A stretch of 64,000 nt of DNA, from positions 124,001-188,000 of the forward strand of contig CAJYHS010000204.1 in the NCBI GenBank assembly GCA_913774715.1, read 5' to 3'. Both the position numbers and the translations under genes were made by a program. The first letter of the stretch is position 1; each line of letters begins with the position of its first letter. The DNA is from an uncultured Siphonobacter sp. GTDB taxonomy: Bacteria; Bacteroidota; Bacteroidia; Cytophagales; Spirosomataceae. Under the pieces are notes generated by a model. It was not told the DNA's origin and did not search any database. It saw nothing but the letters and a program-made list of their open reading frames with translations. This document shows positions 27,205-36,059 of this stretch, one piece after another.

Positions 27205-28338
27205 ATGCAAATTATCCTGGCCCCCGATAAATTCCGAGGTTCTTTGACTGCCTCACAGGCCTGTGAAGCCATGGCAGCAGGCATTCGGGAAGCATTACCC
27301 GAAGCCATTACTCATTCCCTTCCTCTATCGGATGGCGGTGAAGGGTTCCTGGAAACGCTGGTTCAGGCTACACACGGTTCTTTGCATCCAATCACCTGCC
27401 ACGACCCACTAATGAGAAAAATAGAAGCTTGCTATGGGATTTCGGGCGATGGCCAGACGGCTTTTATTGAAATGGCTACGGTTTCCGGTCTTGCTTTACT
27501 GAAACCAGAGGAATACCAGGCAATGCAAACCAGCACGTATGGGACGGGAGAATTACTGAAAGCCGCTATTGAAGCTGGAGTTAAAAAGGTTATTTTAGGT
27601 ATTGGCGGTTCAGCCACAACCGACGGTGGAATCGGTATGGCTCAGGCTTTAGGCTGGCAGTTTTTTGATGAAAACGATCAGTTAGTCGAAGCTAAAGGAG
27701 CTTCCTTATCTACTATTCATCGCATTGAATCTCCTGCCAATCCTTCAGATGTTGAGTTAATAATAGCCTCAGATGTAACGGCCCCTCTATTCGGGCCAAA
27801 CGGAGCAGCTTATGTATATGGTCCGCAAAAAGGAGCTTCTCCTGAAGAAGTAGAATTACTCGATAAAGGGTTACGTAATCTGGCTGCCAGAATCGCTGAA
27901 AAAGGACTTGGCATAAGTTCTTTAGCGGAAGTTCCGGGAGCAGGAGCCGCAGGTGGTTTAGGCTTTGGCTTGATGGCTTTTGCGGGAGCCACAATTCGTC
28001 CCGGAGCAGAACTGGTAATGGAACTTACCGGCTTTCAGAATGCGTTATCTAATGCTGACCTGATTCTCACTGGGGAAGGTAAACTAGACGAGCAAAGCTT
28101 ACAGGGTAAGCTCATTGGCAGAATTTGTCAGGAGGCTCAGAAACGGCAGATTCCCGTACTGGCTTTGTGCGGAACGCTGGCAGCGAAGCCTGCCCAGCTA
28201 CAAGCGATGGGTCTGACCTATGCCGCTTCTATTCTGCGGTCACCCGTCTCCCTGGAAGAAGCCCTACAAACCGCCGCCGAACGACTTCGGGAAGCCAGCT
28301 TCTGGGCCGTTCATCTGTATTGTGTTGGAAAAAACTGA
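27205..28338 (+). CDS. glycerate kinase (GlxK/GarK family)
   Basis: Phosphorylates D-glycerate with ATP; members of this family usually yield 2-phosphoglycerate. The 377-residue product starts MQIILAPDKFRGSLTASQA. It has LSDGGEGFLETL near residues 45-56, VILGIGGSATTDGGIGMAQALGW near 129-151 and ILTGEGKLDEQSLQGK near 291-306, the family's hallmark blocks. Length is normal. It ends 11 bases before uvrC on the same strand, so the two genes are probably co-transcribed, although their functions are unrelated. No other glycerate or glyoxylate genes are nearby. Confidence 0.92.
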   Translation: MQIILAPDKFRGSLTASQACEAMAAGIREALPEAITHSLPLSDGGEGFLETLVQATHGSLHPITCHDPLMRKIEACYGISGDGQTAFIEMATVSGLALLKPEEYQAMQTSTYGTGELLKAAIEAGVKKVILGIGGSATTDGGIGMAQALGWQFFDENDQLVEAKGASLSTIHRIESPANPSDVELIIASDVTAPLFGPNGAAYVYGPQKGASPEEVELLDKGLRNLAARIAEKGLGISSLAEVPGAGAAGGLGFGLMAFAGATIRPGAELVMELTGFQNALSNADLILTGEGKLDEQSLQGKLIGRICQEAQKRQIPVLALCGTLAAKPAQLQAMGLTYAASILRSPVSLEEALQTAAERLREASFWAVHLYCVGKN

Positions 28339-28349
28339 TTCGATTATTC

Positions 28350-30155
28350 ATGGCATTCGATTATAAAACTGAACTCACCAAAATTCCTCATCAACCCGGC
28401 GTCTATCGGTACTTTGATGAGGAAGGAACCGTTATTTACGTCGGTAAAGCGAAAGATTTGAGGAATCGGGTGAGTAGTTACTTCCAGAATTCCCGCGATC
28501 ATGATCGGAAAACCAAACGGCTGGTTTCATACATCCGTAAAATTGAGTTTACGATTGTTCCAACGGAATTTGATGCCTTATTACTTGAAAACTCGCTAAT
28601 TAAACAGTATCAGCCCCGCTTCAACATTCTGTTGCGGGATGATAAAATGTATCCGTTCATTTGTATCACCAATGAACGTTTCCCCCGCATCATTACCCTT
28701 CGTCGGGTAGATCGAAAATTGGGGACTTTTTTTGGTCCTTATGCTAACGTAAAGGCCATGCATAGTCTGCTGGACATGTTCGGACAGTTATATACCATCC
28801 GCACCTGTAGTTATGCTTTGACTCCTAATAACATCGAAAACCGGAAGTTCAAGGTTTGTCTCGAATACCATATTGGACGGTGCAAAGGTCCCTGCGAAGG
28901 TTTGGAGTCGGAAGAGAACTACAATCGGAATATTGAGCAGATTAAACAGATTTTAAAGGGTAATCTTCAAATTCCTAAACAGTTTTTTCAGGAGCAAATG
29001 ACTTCTGCTGCTGGACGACTTGATTTTGAGGAAGCTCAGGAATGGAAAGAGAAACTGGACCGGATCGAGAATTTCCAGAGTCGTAGTACGGTGGTGAATC
29101 CGAACATCGGCAATGTAGATGTCTGCACGATTGTATCGGATGAAACCACGGCTTTTCTTAATTTCATGCGGGTAACGAATGGTTTTATTACCCTGACTCA
29201 AACCGTTGAAATCAAGAAAAAACTGGATGAGACGGATGCTGATATTCTCACGATGTGGGCCTGGGAGCTACGCACGCAATACCAGTCCGAATCGAAGGAA
29301 ATTATTTCCAACTTACCCCTTACCATCGAACTGAAGGGCATTACCAACACGGTCCCACAAATTGGAGATAAGCGTAAACTACTGGATGTTTCGCTCAAGA
29401 ATGTATTGTTCTTCCGGAAAGAAAAAAATGACCGTAAAGTAGCTGAAGATACCGCGGGTAACCCTAAAATGCGGGTATTAATGACGCTGAAGAATGATCT
29501 TCAGCTGAAAAGTATTCCCCGACATATCGAGTGTTTTGATAACTCAAACATTCAGGGAACGAACCCTGTCTCAGCAATGGTCTGTTTTATGGACGGCATG
29601 CCTTCCAAGAAAGATTATCGCCACTTTATTCCTAAAACCGTTGAAGGTCCTAACGACTTTGCAACGATGAAAGAAGTTGTGGGCCGGCGGTACAGCCGTT
29701 TGCTGGAGGAGGAATCACCTCTTCCCGATCTGATTATTGTCGATGGAGGAAAAGGCCAACTCTCGGCGGCTTGTGAGGCCCTCAAGGAATTGAAGCTTTA
29801 CGGTCAGGTACCTATTGTGGGCATTGCTAAACGCCTGGAAGAAATCTATTTTCCGGAAGATTCCATTCCTCTGTACATTGATAAACGCTCGGAAAGTCTG
29901 AAGCTGATTCAGCGACTGCGGGATGAAGCTCACCGTTTCGGCATTACCCATCACCGCGACCGTCGTAGTAAAACTTTCCTGGTAAGCGAGCTGGAAGATA
30001 TTGAAGGTATTGGAAAAATTACTGCTACTAAACTGCTCAAATATTTCAAAACCATCAAAGCGTTAAAAGAAGCCCCAATCGAGGAGATTGAAAAAGTAAT
30101 GGGTAAGGATAAAGCTCAAAAAATCAAGTCGCATTTTGAGGCCTTAAAAGCTTAG
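28350..30155 (+). CDS. uvrC: UvrABC excinuclease subunit C
   Basis: Makes both incisions in nucleotide excision repair. From the ATG at 28350 it has 601 residues, the normal size. The frame is open further upstream, but that part overlaps glycerate kinase and is not UvrC-like. GIY-YIG nuclease: PGVYRYFDEEGTVIYVGKAKD near residues 12-32. The cysteines in IRTCSYALT, KVCLEYHIGRCKGPCEG fit the reported iron-sulfur site. A UVR helix pair lies near 205-225, then the RNase H-like domain (IECFDNSNIQGT, LIIVDGGKGQLSAA) and C-terminal helix-hairpin-helix repeats (IEGIGKITATKLLKYF). uvrA and uvrB are elsewhere. Confidence 0.97.
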   Translation: MAFDYKTELTKIPHQPGVYRYFDEEGTVIYVGKAKDLRNRVSSYFQNSRDHDRKTKRLVSYIRKIEFTIVPTEFDALLLENSLIKQYQPRFNILLRDDKMYPFICITNERFPRIITLRRVDRKLGTFFGPYANVKAMHSLLDMFGQLYTIRTCSYALTPNNIENRKFKVCLEYHIGRCKGPCEGLESEENYNRNIEQIKQILKGNLQIPKQFFQEQMTSAAGRLDFEEAQEWKEKLDRIENFQSRSTVVNPNIGNVDVCTIVSDETTAFLNFMRVTNGFITLTQTVEIKKKLDETDADILTMWAWELRTQYQSESKEIISNLPLTIELKGITNTVPQIGDKRKLLDVSLKNVLFFRKEKNDRKVAEDTAGNPKMRVLMTLKNDLQLKSIPRHIECFDNSNIQGTNPVSAMVCFMDGMPSKKDYRHFIPKTVEGPNDFATMKEVVGRRYSRLLEEESPLPDLIIVDGGKGQLSAACEALKELKLYGQVPIVGIAKRLEEIYFPEDSIPLYIDKRSESLKLIQRLRDEAHRFGITHHRDRRSKTFLVSELEDIEGIGKITATKLLKYFKTIKALKEAPIEEIEKVMGKDKAQKIKSHFEALKA

Positions 30156-30172
30156 ATTTTAGCGATTACTTT

Positions 30173-30214
30173 AAAAAGCCAGTAATGAAGGATGGACTTC
30201 ATTACTGGCTTTTT
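30173..30214 (+). terminator. intrinsic terminator of uvrC
   Basis: 18-base perfect arms (30173-30190 and 30197-30214) with a 6-base loop and T5 at the end, 17 bases after the uvrC stop codon. Confidence 0.9.
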
Positions 30215-30300
30215 GAATATACGCCGATGCAGTAAATGATTACTTATCAAACTCATTTTTAGAACTGACTTATGTCATTATTAGGCTCGTTACTGTGCTG

Positions 30301-30308
30301 TAGTTTTG
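30301..30308 (+). promoter_or_regulatory. candidate promoter -7 element for the small membrane protein
   Basis: TAGTTTTG fits TAnnTTTG and lies 22 bases before the ATG at 30331. No clear TTG element at the proper distance was seen. Confidence 0.4.
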
Positions 30309-30330
30309 TGTTATCAAACTGGTAATCAAA

Positions 30331-30684
30331 ATGGTACGCACAGAACTTACTCATACAGCACAGGGCCTCACGATCAACCCTACTTCTAATAATCTCTGGA
30401 ATCGTTTCATCGCATTTTGCGATAGTCAGGAAGCCGAGAACCACTGGCTCTGGGCCGGAGCAACAGTAGCTATTCAGGGTTGTATTCTAACCCCACTTCT
30501 GCTTTGGACTATTAGCCACTTTGGCCTTAATGATGGTTATTTACTCGTTGCAGTAGCTTCTATTTTTAGTGTAGTAGTGCCCAATCTTTCTGCGTTATCA
30601 ACGAAAATTGTACTGCCGATTTTTGCGACAAGTTTTCTGATTCATACCGCAATCATTATCAGCACCTTACTCACCCACGCCTAG
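30331..30684 (+). CDS. small integral membrane protein, unknown function
   Basis: 117 residues that I do not recognise. About 40 hydrophilic residues are followed by three hydrophobic stretches of membrane-helix length (near 41-61 LWAGATVAIQGCILTPLLLW, near 68-86 DGYLLVAVASIFSVVVP, near 95-113 IVLPIFATSFLIHTAIIIST). No signal peptide or motif is seen. Reality as a gene is supported by its own -7 element upstream, its own terminator downstream, and independence from the flanking genes. Confidence 0.65.
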   Translation: MVRTELTHTAQGLTINPTSNNLWNRFIAFCDSQEAENHWLWAGATVAIQGCILTPLLLWTISHFGLNDGYLLVAVASIFSVVVPNLSALSTKIVLPIFATSFLIHTAIIISTLLTHA

Positions 30685-30704
30685 TCTATTATACTTCATT
30701 ATAT

Positions 30705-30731
30705 GCCAGCTTGTCATTGAGCTGGCTTTTT
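30705..30731 (+). terminator. terminator of the small membrane protein gene
   Basis: GCCAGCT (30705-30711) pairs with AGCTGGC (30720-30726) over an 8-base loop, followed by five T. It lies 20 bases after the stop codon. Confidence 0.7.
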
Positions 30732-30738
30732 CCTGAAA

Positions 30739-30769
30739 AAAAGAGCCTACCGTAAGGGCAGGCTCTTTT
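30739..30769 (-). terminator. terminator of the TonB-receptor-like gene
   Basis: AAAAGAGCCT (30739-30748) pairs with AGGCTCTTTT (30760-30769). Read on the minus strand it ends in a run of T after the stop codon at 30789. It could also back up the plus-strand terminator next to it. Confidence 0.8.
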
Positions 30770-30788
30770 CTTATCAAGCTAGACTGGA

Positions 30789-33461
30789 CTAGTGACGTTG
30801 TCCACCACCCGTTCCACCTGGGCGATTACCAGGAGCATTGTTTTGAGGAGTTCCCTGTGGCTGGCTGCCGGGCATTCCGCCTCCTTCATTACCATCACCA
30901 CCTTTAATGTCATCGTTGTTCACACCACGACCCTTACGACGGGGTTGTGGGTTAAAGCTCATTTTACCGATGCGATAGCTAAACGTTACCCGAACCCCTG
31001 TGTTATAACGAATATTTACGGTTTGCTGCGTAAACACGGGTGACGTGTAACTGCTACGAACTTTAAATCCTCCAAAGTTCAGGAAGTTTTCGAAGCCGAA
31101 ACCTAAGCTGGCTTTCTTGTCGTTAAATTCCTTACGGATCCCCAGGTTATAGAAAGCCATTCCGCCGCGACTACCCTGCAAATCAATATCACGACCGCGA
31201 ATAAAGCCGAAGCCCTGCATCGCCCAATTGTTTTTCATGGCTAATGATACATTGAAACGACCACCAATCACCATGCCCGAATTAGACGTACTCAGGGTAG
31301 TATTACTTCCATTGCTAAGCATCTTGTACTGCATGTCAAGGCTACCGCCGATGGAAAATTTAGAGGTAAAGTTAATGTTACCGAAGATGTTCAGACCTAC
31401 TGATTCTTCGCGACCAATATTACTGGAAGTCGTTACGATGGCGTCGCTTGATACATTCGTCAGGGCTGCATTCAGGATATTACCGTAATCTGTTCCTTGA
31501 AAAATAGCCCGAATATCCGAAGCATTGGAACGGATCGAGTTAATGGAGTTACCGGTATAGCGATAAAACCCGCTAAAGTTCAGATACGTTTTGTTAATCG
31601 ACGTACTCCAGGTCATTTCGAAGTTATCCGTTAACTCCGGACGCAGGTAAGGGTTACCCAAACTGATATTAAGCGGGTTCGCCAGGTTCAGGTTAGGGTT
31701 CAGCGACTGAATACCCGGACGTTGCAAACGGCGGTTGTACCCCCATTTCAGCGTACTTCCACCAAAAGTTTTCGAAAGGTTAACACTGGGTACCAAGTTG
31801 GAATAGTTCGGAATATTCAAAGCGTCAAAACCTGTGCTGAAATTACCCGTGATAGACGTATATTCATAACGAGCACCCGCCTTGAAGTACCATTTATTAG
31901 TTGTTGAATATTGATAGGTTGCGTAACCTGCGGCTACGTTCTGATCATAGTTCAATTGGTTATTCGTCCGGCTTGTGTCGGGACGATAAGCACCGTTTTC
32001 GCCCTGAGCAATGAAGTATTCATAGTTACTTTGAACCTGACGTAAAATCGTTTTTGCTCCTACTTCCAGTAACTGATTTTTACCCGTAGGCATCTGATAA
32101 TCAATCTGAAGAGTCGACTCCTGGTTATAACTATCGTTATCATTCCGCTGACGGGTTCCGACCAGACCTTCACTATTCAGCGAATCAGCTATGTAATTAT
32201 TAATTCGATTATTACGACTAAACTGGCCCGAAATGCTTAATTCCTGCTGGGGCTTGAAGATTTTGGTATAATCAAGGTTAGCATCAACCGTCCCCGATTT
32301 ATCCTTGGAATCAATCTCGCGGCGGTTCGTGTTCGTTAATACGCCTGCCCGATACACGTTGGTTGAAAGATCCTGCGTATTCCAGCCATTACGCGTTCCG
32401 AAACGTACATTACCCGTTAAAGAAGAGTTTTTAGAGATATCATAATCAAGTCCTAATGAGTAGTTACCAAACAGGTTACGGTCTAAAGTGTTTGCCGTCT
32501 GGCTAGTTAGTGTTTCTACACCGTTACGAGTCGCCGTTTGATTATTTTCACTTCTACCCTTTACGTTATAATTAGAGCGACCGAAGCCATTCAGCGTAAT
32601 ACCTAATTTGCCTTTGCGATAACTTCCATTTAAACCCAGGTTAGCTCCACGGTTACCTACGCCCGAATCAATATTCAATGTTAAGCCTTGCAGCGTATTT
32701 TTCTTGGTGATGATGTTAATGATACCTCCGGAGCCTTCCGCGTCGTATTTTGCCGAAGGAGACGTAATTACTTCGACTGTTTTAATCAAGTCAGAAGGAA
32801 TCTGCTTCAAAGCATCGCCGATGTTCTGAGCCATAATGGTCGAAGGCTTACCATTGATAAGCACACGTACGTTTGAATTACCCCTTAATTGTACATTACC
32901 GTCCAAGTCAACCGAAAGCATGGGCACCTTACGTAGAATCTCTGTAGCATCGCCACCTTTCGCCGTAATATCTTTCTCTGCATTATAAACCATCCGGTCT
33001 ACTTTCTCCTCAACCAGTTCACGCTGTCCGGTAACAGTTACTTCCTGTAAGGTTTTCGTGGTAGGAGTCAGCTTAATTACACCCATATCCAAATCCTTAC
33101 CCCCGAAAATGACAACATTATCAATCGTTTTCGTATTGAATCCAATGAAAGTAATCATTAGCTTGTAAGAACCATCCGCTACACGATTGAGCGTAAATTT
33201 ACCTTTATCATCCGCTACGCTACCGTCTACGGGTTTATTGGTAGCTTTACTATATAGAGCAATGCTGGCAAATTCAACAGCACTGGTTACCGTTGAATCT
33301 ACAATAAAGCCCGTAATTTTTGCATTCCCTTTCGGAGCCTGATCCTGAGCTGTTCCTGGAATAGCCTGAGGCTGCTGTGTTGGTCGCGGAGTATCGGGTA
33401 CCTGAGCAAACGCCGATCCAACGGATAGGATGGAAAAAAGAAAAAATAAATACTTAATCAT
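30789..33461 (-). CDS. TonB-dependent receptor-like outer membrane barrel with CarboxypepD_reg domain
   Basis: Predicted outer membrane protein, 890 residues from the ATG at 33461. That start gives the clean signal MIKYLFFLFSILSVGSAFAQ; an ATG eight codons earlier is possible. A carboxypeptidase-regulatory-like fold follows (KITGFIVDSTVTSAVEFASI, near 45-130). Then a plug (VLINGKPSTIMAQN, VEVITSPSAKYDAEGSGGIINIITKK) and a long OMP_b-brl_3-type barrel. After the barrel strand FSYRIGKMSF comes a hydrophilic Gly/Asn/Pro/Gln-rich tail of about 45 residues ending GGGQRH, unusual because barrels normally end in an aromatic. No SusD partner is adjacent. The ligand is unknown. Confidence 0.88.
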   Translation of the reverse strand: MIKYLFFLFSILSVGSAFAQVPDTPRPTQQPQAIPGTAQDQAPKGNAKITGFIVDSTVTSAVEFASIALYSKATNKPVDGSVADDKGKFTLNRVADGSYKLMITFIGFNTKTIDNVVIFGGKDLDMGVIKLTPTTKTLQEVTVTGQRELVEEKVDRMVYNAEKDITAKGGDATEILRKVPMLSVDLDGNVQLRGNSNVRVLINGKPSTIMAQNIGDALKQIPSDLIKTVEVITSPSAKYDAEGSGGIINIITKKNTLQGLTLNIDSGVGNRGANLGLNGSYRKGKLGITLNGFGRSNYNVKGRSENNQTATRNGVETLTSQTANTLDRNLFGNYSLGLDYDISKNSSLTGNVRFGTRNGWNTQDLSTNVYRAGVLTNTNRREIDSKDKSGTVDANLDYTKIFKPQQELSISGQFSRNNRINNYIADSLNSEGLVGTRQRNDNDSYNQESTLQIDYQMPTGKNQLLEVGAKTILRQVQSNYEYFIAQGENGAYRPDTSRTNNQLNYDQNVAAGYATYQYSTTNKWYFKAGARYEYTSITGNFSTGFDALNIPNYSNLVPSVNLSKTFGGSTLKWGYNRRLQRPGIQSLNPNLNLANPLNISLGNPYLRPELTDNFEMTWSTSINKTYLNFSGFYRYTGNSINSIRSNASDIRAIFQGTDYGNILNAALTNVSSDAIVTTSSNIGREESVGLNIFGNINFTSKFSIGGSLDMQYKMLSNGSNTTLSTSNSGMVIGGRFNVSLAMKNNWAMQGFGFIRGRDIDLQGSRGGMAFYNLGIRKEFNDKKASLGFGFENFLNFGGFKVRSSYTSPVFTQQTVNIRYNTGVRVTFSYRIGKMSFNPQPRRKGRGVNNDDIKGGDGNEGGGMPGSQPQGTPQNNAPGNRPGGTGGGQRH

Positions 33462-33891
33462 GGCTCGTTTAAAAAATAGGTTCATAGATGTGCGTATCCA
33501 GTACGGATAAGAAATGGGTTACTCAACCTGAAAATAGTTTGGGAGATTACTCAGTCAATTGATCCAATTGTGAAAGGATCATTCATCCAAAAATGTTTAT
33601 AACAATTTGATTAATGATGTAAACTCGACGAAAGGTTATACTTTAGAGATCAATGTATGTTCGATAATTTTGGCATTAGAAGCTGATTATCAAGGATGAA
33701 ACAATAGGAATAATGTACAAAATGGAAGAGTCATGCGACCAACTCATTGAATCTATCGCCTTCCTGAATGTACTTTTAGTAGGTACTTTTACAGTCTATA
33801 AAATCCTGTTATTTTGATTACTCAGCTTTATTCTCTCTGCTACGAAGAATGTAATTTCATTTCATGCGTTACTTTTAGTAAAGGTGAATAT
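33462..33891. other. 430 bp divergent gap between the receptor-like gene and the PorP-like gene
   Basis: No well-supported gene. A 34-codon frame at 33713-33817 (MYKMEESCDQLIESIAFLNV...) encodes one hydrophobic segment and cannot be confirmed. TACTTTTA at 33870-33877 is one base from the -7 consensus and lies just before the PorP-like ATG. Confidence 0.5.
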
Positions 33892-34908
33892 ATGAAGCAT
33901 TGTTACTGGCTAATACTTTTATTTCTGTGGGGTGGTTGGGTTCAGGCTCAACAACGGGCCCAATACAGTCAGTATATGCTGAATGCTTATATACTTAATC
34001 CAGCGATGAGCGGTCTTGAAGATTACATTGATGTAAAAGCAGGATACCGTAACCAATGGGGCGGCTTGGAAGGGGCTCCTAAAACATTTTACGTGACAGC
34101 TCACGGAGCATTAAATAAAGCAGATCGTACCAGTTCTTTATCCGTTCGCGGTCCGTACGGCAGGCCAATGCCTCGTTCACGAGTTTTCCCTTCGCAGCCT
34201 GCTGCTCCGGGCCATAATGGAGTTGGTGGGATGGTTCTTTATGATGAGATGGGCCCTAGCTCACGTACCACCCTGAATGGGTCCTATGCTCGCCATATTC
34301 CCTTATCTAATCGCATTAAACTTGCTGCAGGTGTAAGTGGAGGTATTACTCAGCATACCATTAACTTCGATAAGTTACACTTACTGGATCCGACTGATCC
34401 TATTTTACAATTCGGCAGGCAAAGTGTTATCATTCCTGATCTATCGGCGGGATTATTATTGTACGATCCTAACTTCTACGTAGGTTTTTCAGCGAATCAG
34501 CTAATTTTTAAAAATCTGAATTACCGTACAACCCAGCAATCTGTGTATGAATGGCTGGGAACGCTGTATAATCACTACTTCTTAACAGCAGGTTATCGCG
34601 TTGAAGTAACAGAAGATTGGGTATTTCTGCCTTCAATTATGGTAAAATCAGTAAGACCTGTTCCTGTTTCATATGACATTAACGCCAAGCTCTCCTATCA
34701 GGATCGGATTTGGGCAGGACTTTCTTACCGACATAAAGACGCTATTGTGGGCTTGATTGGCGTTAACGTTAATTATCGACTGAACTTGGGTTATTCCTAC
34801 GATTTCACTCTGTCGAATCTTAGAAATGTATCTCGTGGCACACACGAAATTGTGATTGGCTTGATGCTTAATAATCATCAGCGAATCATTTGCCCACGAC
34901 TATTCTAA
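33892..34908 (+). CDS. PorP/SprF family type IX secretion outer membrane protein (stand-alone copy)
   Basis: Outer membrane barrel of the PorP/SprF family, whose members help export or anchor specific T9SS substrates. From the ATG at 33892 it has 338 residues; the open frame upstream gives no signal peptide. The signal ends at VQAQ, then QYSQYMLNAYILNPAMSGLE, the family's N-terminal signature, followed by YRNQWGGLEGAPKTF. It converges on gldN with a shared terminator, so it lies beside the motor operon but is transcribed separately. No large adhesin partner of the SprB kind lies next to it. Confidence 0.88.
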   Translation: MKHCYWLILLFLWGGWVQAQQRAQYSQYMLNAYILNPAMSGLEDYIDVKAGYRNQWGGLEGAPKTFYVTAHGALNKADRTSSLSVRGPYGRPMPRSRVFPSQPAAPGHNGVGGMVLYDEMGPSSRTTLNGSYARHIPLSNRIKLAAGVSGGITQHTINFDKLHLLDPTDPILQFGRQSVIIPDLSAGLLLYDPNFYVGFSANQLIFKNLNYRTTQQSVYEWLGTLYNHYFLTAGYRVEVTEDWVFLPSIMVKSVRPVPVSYDINAKLSYQDRIWAGLSYRHKDAIVGLIGVNVNYRLNLGYSYDFTLSNLRNVSRGTHEIVIGLMLNNHQRIICPRLF

Positions 34909-34943
34909 AAAAAGAAACCCGCCGATGGGCGGGTTTCTTTTTT
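34908..34943. terminator. bidirectional terminator between PorP-like gene and gldN
   Basis: 16-base perfect arms (34908-34923 and 34928-34943), GATG loop, GC core with A-run and T-run flanks. It starts at the last base of the PorP-like stop codon and ends 13 bases from the gldN stop, so it serves both strands. Confidence 0.92.
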
Positions 34944-34956
34944 ACTATGCTGAATC

Positions 34957-36036
34957 TTAATATTCCCAAAGGTTGTGTTCCCACTCCATAAGTTTATATT
35001 CCAGCTGTTGAGCTTTCACCAGACCTTCTTTTTCGCCACCATAAATTTGTGACAAATAAGCATTTTTAGAGTTGGACTGTTTCAAGATCCGGGAAGAGAA
35101 TAATCTCAGATCAAATGCATCAGCCATATTCAGGTGTCTGGCGTTGTTCTGATTATTATACCAGATGAATTTCGTTGGATTACTACGGAAATATTGATCT
35201 ACATCTCTATACCGAAACGAAGCCACTTCGCGATCAAGACCCGTTGATGTTTTTGCCGCAGGAATAATCAGTGTAATTGACTTCATGTCGTAATACTGAC
35301 GTGAACGACGTTTATCAAATACATAGTCTTCTTTAAGCTCCAGAACGGTAATATCCGTTGGGAAATATTCGTAAGCCGAATTATCTGAATAAGCAGGCTG
35401 ATCGAAGCCATTAGAGTCTGACTTTGCTGGTGTGCTTCCACCCCAACCATCATCAACGCCACCTGCTGCGGGAGCTGTAGGTTTTTTAGCAGGAGCATTC
35501 TGTTTTTTACCAGCGTCACCCCAGCCATCATCGCCACCACCGGCAGGAGCAGGATCACCGAAACCAGCCGCTTTTTCTTCATCTGAAAGACCGCTTCCGA
35601 TACCTTCCATTCTAAGGTTAGCCTGGAATTGTTCGGGCGTCAGTTCAGTAGCTAAAGAATCGTTTTTATAAGCTTTCAATACGCCTGCTTTCATTCCATC
35701 AATTAAATAGCGAGTCACCTCATTATTCGTAGAAAAGAAAGGCTGGTTTTGAATTTCCTGCAAATCCATGCGACGCCAAAGAGTCGTTTTGAACATAATG
35801 TCTTCATCATCAATCGGACGGAGTGATTCAGAAGTACGATTACGTTCCGCCATTGGTGCCCGCTGATTATTCATAGGAGCACCTTGCTCTGCTCTCATTA
35901 CTTGATTACCTGGAGCAGGCTGTAAATTGGCCGGAGGGGCTTGCTCTGGCATGGGGGCGTTAGGCTGCTGAGCATAGGCCGTTCCTGCCACCACCAGTGA
36001 CAGCATCAGACCCCCAATTCCTTTCAATTTTGTCAT
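34957..36036 (-). CDS. gldN: type IX secretion / gliding motility protein GldN (PorN)
   Basis: Periplasmic partner of GldK in the ring that links the T9SS motor to the outer membrane. The 359-residue product has a signal ending TAYAQQ, a Pro/Gln/Asn-rich segment (about 24-70), the conserved IDDEDIMFKTTLWRRMDLQE block, and the C-terminal GldN domain (FPTDITVLELKEDYVFDKRR, SRQYYDMKSITLIIPA). An insert at about residues 155-215 is low-complexity, rich in Gly, Ala, Pro, Lys, and carries two copies of DDGWG. The gene is 23 bp after gldM, last of the operon. Confidence 0.95.
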   Translation of the reverse strand: MTKLKGIGGLMLSLVVAGTAYAQQPNAPMPEQAPPANLQPAPGNQVMRAEQGAPMNNQRAPMAERNRTSESLRPIDDEDIMFKTTLWRRMDLQEIQNQPFFSTNNEVTRYLIDGMKAGVLKAYKNDSLATELTPEQFQANLRMEGIGSGLSDEEKAAGFGDPAPAGGGDDGWGDAGKKQNAPAKKPTAPAAGGVDDGWGGSTPAKSDSNGFDQPAYSDNSAYEYFPTDITVLELKEDYVFDKRRSRQYYDMKSITLIIPAAKTSTGLDREVASFRYRDVDQYFRSNPTKFIWYNNQNNARHLNMADAFDLRLFSSRILKQSNSKNAYLSQIYGGEKEGLVKAQQLEYKLMEWEHNLWEY

Positions 36037-36059
36037 GGCAACTTGTGTGTTTTATTACC

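Noticed and set aside
28125-28349. 75-codon N-terminal extension of uvrC
   Set aside because: It lies inside glycerate kinase in another frame, is not UvrC-like, and UvrC homologues start at the GIY-YIG domain as in the ATG at 28350.
33713-33817. 34-codon frame MYKMEESCDQL... with one hydrophobic segment
   Set aside because: Too short to support without homologues; no promoter or terminator clearly belongs to it. Left as a note in the gap entry.
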